Shown here: positions 7,801-16,800 of the stretch, piece after piece
Layout of the letters: each line of letters starts with the position of its first letter
Numbering within the stretch: position 1 is the stretch's first letter
Notes under the pieces: generated by a model
The model's database searches: none
Told to the model about the DNA's origin: nothing
Seen by the model: the letters and a program-made list of their open reading frames with translations, nothing else
Made by a program: the position numbers and the translations under genes
Assembly (NCBI GenBank): GCA_026770585.1
Contig: MU646403.1
Span: 306,158-324,702 of the forward strand
Length of the DNA stretch: 18,545 bases
Direction of reading: 5' to 3'
DNA from: Baffinella frigidus
Taxonomy: Eukaryota; Cryptophyceae; Cryptomonadales; Baffinellaceae

Positions 7801-10800
7801 ATGACGGGGGCGAGTGTGATGGCGGGCGGGATTGTGTTGATGCCGGGGTGTGGCGGCATACATCTCATGGGACACGGGGAGTGACTGTGCAGAAGCTTCT
7901 CTTCGATGTACCTCAGCCAACCCCCAGTTTTAGTCAGGTGCGTATCTCGGCTGTCGAGCTGTACACCGAGGAGCTCTCGGACCCGATCGCCTCCTCCGAC
8001 ACGGAGGCGGTGTTTGTGTGTTGGTCACGGGGTGTGGTCCTAAACCCTGAACCCTCAACCTTGGACCCCAAACCCCAAACCAGGTGCGCATCTCAGTCGT
8101 TGAACTGTACAACGAGGAGCTGTCCGACCTGATCGCGTCATCAGACACGGAGGCGGGGATGCTGCGCAAGCTGCGCCTCCTCGAAGACCCTAAGAAGGGC
8201 GTCGTCCTCCAGGTAGAGCCGAACGCCACCGTTGAAAGAGGACGTTTTCGGACGCGGCTCTGGTACAAAACTTTTATTTTGATTGGGCTGTGAAGCCATC
8301 TAGTGCAAGTTTGGACCCCACGAAGGGCGTCGTTCTCCAGGTCCTACTCATTTTGCATCTGTTGGCCACGCAAAAAAGTAAAAGTCGACGGTTTAGTACC
8401 AGTGTTGTCAACTTTTACCGTTGTGCCATTCTTGTTAGTAGCGTTGTCGGAAACGGAGGCGGTCAAGCTCCTCGAGGATCCCACGAAGGGCGTCGTCCTC
8501 CATCTCATAATTTATTAATTAATTTATTTTCTTCAGGTAAGAAATAATGCCGAACGCCGACGTTGAAGGAGGACTTATTCGGACGTGACGCTTGTACAAA
8601 ACAACGCAGCACTCGTTTGAATGGGCTGTACAGCCCTTTATGGCAGTTTTTGTACCGCCTCGCGTCCAAATAAGTGCTCCCTCGACGATGGCTTTCTTCG
8701 TGCACTCCACTTGTCCCGAGGCGGGCCTGCCGCACGCCGAGGATTTCGCGCGATGTCTGCTGTGATTCAGCTAATCCATGACAGGGAGTGGAGGAGCGTC
8801 CATTGACGTGTGCGGCCGACATTTTTTCTATCCTGGAATGCACCAACCGCCAACGCAAAACCTCGCCCTGAACCCTGCACCCTGAAGCCTGAAGCCTCTG
8901 AAGCCAGAAGCCTCTGAAGCCTGACGCCTGACGCCTGAAGCCTGAAGCCCCTGGAGCCCCTGGAGCCCCTGAAGCCTTAACCCTGACGCCTCAACGCTGC
9001 TCCAGGGCGTGGAGGAGCGGCCCGTGACGTGCGCGGCCGACATCTTCTCGATCCTTGAATGCACCAACCGCCAGCGCAAGACGGCTGAGACCCTCTGCAA
9101 CAAGCAGTCGTCGCGCTCGCACTCGATCTTCACGCTCAAGATCTTCATGAAGGAGAAGGTCTTTTCCGCGTCAAGAGTTGACGGATTTGTACCGCGGACC
9201 CAGCCCCACAGCGGGCTACGAAGGGATTTTCGGGCGCTGAGAGCCCCAGTTTTCGTTACCTTATCCGTAGGAACCCACCTATGTCCCTACGGGTTTCCTA
9301 CCGTAGGGTCCTATGTCTTATCACATGAGGGTTATTCAAAATCCCTTCGATGTCCGCTGTGTGGCATGTCAACTTGAGAATAGTCGGCCAGACGCTCTGC
9401 AACAAGCAGTCGTTGCCCTGCTGACCTTCCCCATCTTCAGAAGACCCCGCACGGATCAAATCAAACAAACGCTGAACCCTCAACCTGAATGGGTGCAGAT
9501 GGTAGACGAGGAGGAGATGATCATGACGGGGCTGCTGAACCCGCGAGGCCTCGCGGGGCCACGTTGTCCTCCGCAAGACTGTTGCACAGGGCGGGGCAGG
9601 GGGGCGCCCGACGGCGCCACCCACAACCCGCACAGATCAAATCAAACGCCGACCCCGCATATATCAAATCAAACGCGGACCCCGCACGGATCAAATGAAA
9701 CGCTGACGCCCCTCCAACACACCGGCGACTGCAGATGGTGGACGAGGAGGAGATTATCAAGACGGGGCTGCTCAACCTCGTGGACCTCGCGGGATCAGAG
9801 TGCGTCGGCCGCTCGGGCGCCCAGGTAACCTCGCTCTGCATCCGTCGGGTTGGCTAATCGTTTCCGCTCCAAAAGTTGACGGATTTGCACCAAAACCCCG
9901 GGGAATTGACTTGCAGTCTCATCATACTGATGCGATGCCGCTCCGGCGCGCAGGTAGCGCCGAACGCCGGACTTACGTAAGGGCCTTATTTGGACGTGAC
10001 TCTGGTACAGATCACTATAACACGTGTTGTATCATGGTTGTGTAAAGCCATGTGTTGTAAACTATGTACCGAGTCACGTCCAAATAAGTCCGTCTCTACC
10101 GTAGGCTTTTTGTCTCTAATGAATCGCCTCCTTTGAATCCCGAGGCGGGCGCTTGCTCACTAGAAGTTGACTTACGGAAAACGTCTAAAGTTGACTCACG
10201 GAAAACGTCTTTCCACTATTTGTACCACGAAACATCCACTTTTGGAGATGAGACAGCCCTCCTGCGTGCACGCAGCGCTGCCTGACCACTTCGAAGCGGC
10301 CGATGACCTTTTCGCCTTACAAGGCAAAATTCTGGTTGGAATCCAGGGCAGTGGATAAGATTCTAGTACAAATCGTTTAGACTGTATCCGAGAAGCCCCC
10401 GATAGACTGTATCTGAGAAGCCCCCGATGGCTGCTACGTGGGTGGTCAAATGTTGTACCGAGTTGCATCCAACTAAGCCAATTTCATCTCGGAGCATACC
10501 AGAATCTGTTTACATCAAAAGGCGTAAGATAGCAGCATTGTATGCCTAAAATAGCATACACACCCTCATTTTCGGCGTTGGAAGCCTCAAAAAGCGGGAC
10601 AGATTCTGCCTTGTTCCAAAATTAAATTGCTGACGGAGGCGTTGTGCGTGGCAGGGCGACCGTAAGAAGGAGGCCGTTGTTCAACACAACAAACTTGATG
10701 CCCACTGCCAACGTTGAAGGAGGACTTATTTGGACGTGACTCTGGTACAAATCATTATAATAAGTGTTGTAAAATGGTTGTAAAGCCCTATATTATAACT

Positions 10801-13800
10801 TGGTTCCGAGTCCGAGTTAGTGCATCTCTGACGGAGGCGTTGTGCGTGGCAGGGCGACCGGAAGAAGGAGGCCGGCCAGATCAACCAGTCGCTCCTCACC
10901 CTCGGTCAGCAACCCTAACCCCTACACCCTAAACCCTAAACCCTGCACCCTAAACCCTGAACCCTGCACCCTAAACCCGCCCTCCTGCGGACGTGCCCAC
11001 GCCGACCCCCCCCTGCTGACCTTCCACCAACCCTCACGGGAGGACAAAATCGACATTTTTCTGACCTCAGATTTACCCTGCAGAGGGGTCAGATCTGACC
11101 CCTGTGTCAAAGGAAAGTGGCTCCAAAAGCTTGTAGATTTTGGTCCGATTATAAGGGTTGGTGGTTGACCCGCCGACCCCCCCCTGCCGACCCCCACCCG
11201 CCGGCTGACACCCTAATCCGGGGACATGTTTAATTTCAAAGGAAATGGGTTCCTATGTGTTCAGAGGAGTTGAAACCAGATTAATTAGGGCCCTAGGTAA
11301 ATTTATTTAGGGCAGAATCCGGTTTGATAGTCCATTTCCTTATAAATTAAGCATGTTCCAGGATTAACACAGGGCGCGTTATCGCCTCCTGACATGCCCC
11401 TGCTGACCTCATGACCTAACGACCTGCTGACCTGCTGACCTGTTGACCTGGACCCAGCTGAGCCTCCCCCCTGAAACATGAACCCCTGCACCCGAAACCC
11501 TGTCACCCCCACCCGCCGGTTGACACCCAGCGTGGCTGGTTGACAGGCACGTACGGGAAACGTCTTTTCTGAAACAAATAGTTCTATATGTACCGCAAAA
11601 CCACCACTTTTGGCGACGCGACAAGGGGGTTTGGTACCGCGTAATTGACTTTTCCCGCATCTTTCCCCGCGCGCTGGGAAAGGACGCGTGATCACGTCGC
11701 TGGTGGAGCGGCTCGTGCACGTGCCGTACCACGAGTCGCAGCTCACTCGAAGTTGACTGACAGGAAACGTCTTTCTACTATTTGTACCGCGAAACAGCCA
11801 CTTTTGGAGACGCGACTCGATTCCTGGTACCCTACCGCGAGAGCAAGCTCACGCACCTCCTGCAAGCGACTTTCTATTATTTGTACCGCGAAACATCCAC
11901 TTTTGGAAGCAAGACACGATTTCTGGTACTCAGTAATTGACTTTCCCTGCACGAACGCAGGGCGTGTGATCACGTCGCTGGTCGAGAGGCACGTGCACGT
12001 GCCCTACCGCGAGTCGAAGCTCACGCGCCTCCTGCAAGAGTCGCTCGGCGGCCGCACCAAGACCATCATCATCGCCACGGTCCCCCCCTTTCCGGCTCCA
12101 AAGTTGACAGATTTGTATCAAATACCCAGTGTGTCAACTTACGAATAGTCCGCGAGCGCGGCTGCTGCAAGAGTTGCTCGGCGGCCGCACCAAGACCATC
12201 ATTATGACCATGGGCCCAAACCCTGAACCCTACACTCTATACCCTGAACCCGAAACCCGAAAGTGTGGCACAGGTGTCGCCGAACTCGGCGAACATTGAG
12301 GAGACGCTCTCGACGCTGGACTACGCGTCGCGCGCCAAGGCCATCAAGAACACCCCCCAGATCAACCAGGTTCCACTCTACAAAACGCACAGCAGTGTTA
12401 GTGTTTAACGGATAACAATATTCATCGTGCTTTATTATTACTAGTAGGACCCAATTGTGTAGTAATTCAACGAATAACAATATTAGTAATGCTTTCACTA
12501 TTGCTAGTATGCCCCAATTGTGTTGTAATTTTCGTTGCGAGAAAGTTAGATGGCGCTCTCGACGCTGGACTGCGCGTCGCGCGCCAAGGCCATTAAGAAC
12601 ACCCCCCAAACCAACCAGGTAAACTCCAACCCCTAAAAAGCCGCCACCCTCCACGGCTCTTGGTCCCTGAACCCTGAACCTTGAACCCTAACAAACCTTA
12701 AACCCTAGAACCTAGGAACTAAACCCCGAACTCTAAACCCTGAAAACTACCCCAGGTGCAAACGAAGAAGGCGGTGATGCGGGCGAGCTGGCCGGATCGA
12801 TCGCGTTTCCCGCTGACCTCCTGACCAGCTGCTGACCAGCTGCTGACCAGCCGACCCCCCTCGGCTGACATGATGACTGATACTGTTATTTGTTCTGGAT
12901 GGTGACAGGTGCAAACGAAGAAAGCGATGATGCGCGAGCTGGCCGGGTCGATCGCAGACCTCCAGGAGCAGCTCCGCGCCCAGCGCGACGGCACCGGTGC
13001 CTGCCCCCCCCTCTATCCCCCCCCCCCCCCCCCCCCCCCGTGTCCCCCCCCCCCTAATCAAACAGGGGTGTACTTCCCACCGGCAAAGTATGAGGGGATG
13101 CAGACGGAGATGGCGCGCCTGCGGGACATTCTCTCTCTCCCTCTCTCTCTCTCTTCCTCTCACTTCCTCCCACTCTCTCTCTCTCTCTCTCTCTCTCCCT
13201 CTCTCTCTCTCCCCCCCCCTCTCCCTCCCTCTCTCCCTCTCCCTCTCTCTTTCTCTCTCTAATCCCAAACCATACACCAGGGGTCTACCTTCCCACCGCG
13301 AAATACGAGGGGATGCAGACGGAAATGTCACGCCTCCGCGACATGGAGCTGGCAGTGCAGCAGGAACTTGACGAGAAGCAGAAGCTCTACGACGAACTCA
13401 GCGCCAACTTCACCGAAACGTGCGTCCCTTTTTACACCCAAACACCAGGCCCTCGAACCCTCGAACCCTCGAACCATATGAGGAGACGTAACACGCCCCA
13501 CACACCCTCAGCCCGAGAACCCGAGAACCCTGTGAGGAGTTGGCCGTGCAACAGGAGCTTTGCGAGAAGCAGAAACTGTATGCCACACTTAACAAACTCG
13601 ACACCAATTTCAACGAGACTTACCCTCCCTAAACCCTACACCCTACAAGACTTACCCTCCCTAAACCCTATACCCTGCACCCTCAAACCCTCAAAACCCT
13701 GAAGACGCAACCTCTTGGAGGAGATACGTGCGAGACCAGAAGTCCTACACCCCAAACCCTGCACCACGAACCTCTCACGCTACAACCCAAACCCTGAACC

Positions 13801-16800
13801 CTCGCTCAAACGCTATGCAGTTGCGAGTTGATTCCCTGATGTCTGGTACGCACCTGTCGACTTTTGGAATGAAAAGAATCAGTTCACCCGACTGAGGCAG
13901 AGCTAGAAACCCTCAAACCTCAAACTGAATGCAGGTGCGAGACGCTGACGGAGACCCTAGCCGTGGGTTGTTCCAAGGGCTATCACCACAGAAAGCCGGT
14001 CAGAATCGGCCGGCATATTTCCCCTTTGTAGCTCCCTGTGTGGCCCTAAATGCTAAACCCGAAACACATGCAGGTGCGAGACGCTGGCGGATACGCGCGG
14101 GACCCTGGCACTCACGGAGGGCACGCTCCGCGAGACGGAGGAGACCCTCGGCGCCACGCAGGTCTCCCCGAACCCCTGCACCTGAATCCCTCAACCCGAA
14201 TCCCTACACCCGAATCCCTGCACCCTGAGCCCTTAAACCCCATACACCCTAGTCCCGAAAACCTACACCATTCACCCTTAACCTGCCTACACCATTCACC
14301 TGCACCATTCACCCTAACAACCTACACCATCCACCCTAAACCACACCCTAATCCCAAAACCCTACACCAGTCACCCTAAATATAAAAATCGTTCTGAACC
14401 TTAAACCCCCTTCTTCTAAACCCTAAATATGCCATTTCTTCTACACCAGGTCACGCTTACCACTTAGCAGCGACCGAAGATATTTTCCCGCGGATTCTCG
14501 GGGGAAATTCCGGTTGGAATCCACAGCAATGGATAAGATTCTAGTACAAATAGTTTAGATGGACTGCATCCGTGAAGACCGCGGTGGCTGACCGCGGTGG
14601 GCGCTAAGTGAGGACACGGCGGCGACGCTCGAGAACACGACAGCGGCTAAATCCTCAACCCTCACCCCAAAATCGTAAACCCCAAACCCTACACTAGGTG
14701 ACCCCCAGGGACGGCGGTGCTAGAGGAGCCCTGAACACTCAACGCTAGACCCTTAACGCCGCCTTCACTGAGATTTCATCTCGGAAGATAAATAAATCAG
14801 TTCCTTTTTGATAGGGGGTTGAATAGCAGGTTTTTTTTAGGGCATAGTATATCAATGAGGCCTTCTAATTAAATAAAAACGCTGATTAGGAAACTGATTG
14901 AGGTATCTTTCGAGATGAGATTGAACCCTGGACCAGTTCACGCTCAAGAACACGGAAGTCACGCTGGAGAACATACCTCTGGCTAAATCCCAAACCCCTC
15001 AATCCCAAACCCCAAACTCTACACCAGGTCACCCTCAAGGACACGGAGGTAACGCTCGAGAACACGACTTCGGCCTAATCCCAAACCCAAAACGGCTCCG
15101 GCTAAACCCTAAACCTTGTACCCTGAACCCTGAACCCCAATTCAGGTGGCCCTTAAGGATACGGAGGTGACGCTGGAGAACACGACGGCGGTGCTGGATG
15201 AGCACAAGGAGGTTGGCGACAAGCTGTACGGCGAGGGGTCGTCGCTCCTCGAGGAGTCGGAGGTGCACTCAAAAACCGAGACCCCAACTAAACCTCAGCT
15301 AAACCTTAGCTGAATCTCAGATAAACCTTGGCTAAATCCCAACTTCACCCTAAACCGTAAACCGTAAACCCCAAACTCTGAACCCTAAACCCTGAACCCT
15401 AAACCCGACAAAAGGTGATGCGCGAGGAGATCGGGGGGCTCTTCTCCAAGATCGACCGCAAGGCTAAGGTGCCCCCCCACGCAGCGGAGTTCGAAGGGAT
15501 TTCGAACAACCCTTAAGCGATAAGACATAAGACCCTACGGTAGGCAACCCGTAGGGACATAGGGGAGTTCCTACGGATAAGGTAACGGAAAGCTGGTCCG
15601 ATTTGGGCGAAAAATCCCTTCGTAGCTCGCTGTGTGGTTCAGCCCTCAACCCTCAACCCTAAACAAGACAAAGTTCCCCCCTAAACGGTAAACCCTAAAC
15701 CCTGTTCTTCTTCAACCCTCAACCCCGCTCTTTATAAACCCGTACGGTGCCCCCTCCAGCCCAAATTCATGGATGACAGTAGATTGGGGTCGTCCTTCTG
15801 CCCCCCCCCCCCTTTCTACAGTGGACCCTCTCGAGCTGTGCCACTCGAAAATGCTGGAGGAACCTAATTACATGTGGGGTTGTAAACATTTGAACCAGGA
15901 TGAGGTATTCCAACCTCGTGACTGTGCTAATGTCGCAGAGTTACGTGGCCAATCTCACGAACGTTACTACACAAATGTTACACCTCACTTTTAAAAAGGC
16001 CCCTCTAGCCACACGGTGGGCTTCGATGGTTTCGTTGGGCCTGGATTCCAGGGGGGTACGTGACCAAATTGCACCAGACAATCTCTAAAGTTAATTGCAT
16101 CAAGGCCAAGTTGACTTTTGACGAAAGGTTCGTAGTCCATCGTGTGGCATTCTCGTGTGGTGGTGGGCAGGTTCTTCCTTGTCACACACCCGCGAGCGCT
16201 TCTTTCTGTTGTCTCAGCATTCTCAACACCCCTCACCACACAGCGGATTACCAAGGGATTTTTGACCCATTTTTGGCCAAGTTCCCGTTACCTTATCCTT
16301 AGGAACCCCCCATGTCCCCACAGGTTTCCTACCGTAGGGTCCTAGGTCTCATCGCTTAGCTGGTTTCTGTTGTCTCAGCGTTCTCAAGCGCCCTCGATGG
16401 GCAGGTGCTGGACGAGAACGAGAAGATCGCGCGGGAGCACCAGTCCTCGCTCGCCCAGCAGGTAACCCTACACCCCAAAACCTAAATCCTGAATCCAAAC
16501 CCTCAATCTTAAACAGCACACCTGGACCCCTTACTCATAACCCCTAACCCATAACCCTCAACCCTCAACCCCTCACCCCTGAACTCTGAACCATACAACA
16601 GGTTATGGCAGCGGCGGAGCACCTCGACGCGTTCCGCACCACCCAGGCGTCCAACTTCCTCTCCCTCCAGGTCTCATCCCTCCTCCTTCCCACGCAGCTG
16701 TGTGGGAAGCTACGAACCACCTCTTCGATGCTGTTATCAACCCCCTCCAGCTTTTATCCCGTCTCCATCTTTATTACTCTCATCTTTTTAAAAGTGACCA

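Noticed and set aside
9630-9710. CRISPR-like regularly spaced repeat
   Set aside because: Only three directly abutting 27-bp units without spacers in a eukaryotic intron.
12747-13331. Minus-strand frame rich in Arg-Glu
   Set aside because: It is the translation of the CT microsatellite and antisense to kinesin exons 12-13.
15028-15075. Additional kinesin exon ([14 protein letters not shown])
   Set aside because: No GT donor follows the conserved part before a TAA stop; the only donor (GAG|GTAACG) would leave a seven-codon micro-exon. Treated as an echo.
16379-16404. Exon 17 beginning at CTCAG|CGTTC
   Set aside because: That start puts the rest of the exon out of frame with exon 16; GGGCAG|GTG at 16405 preserves phase.
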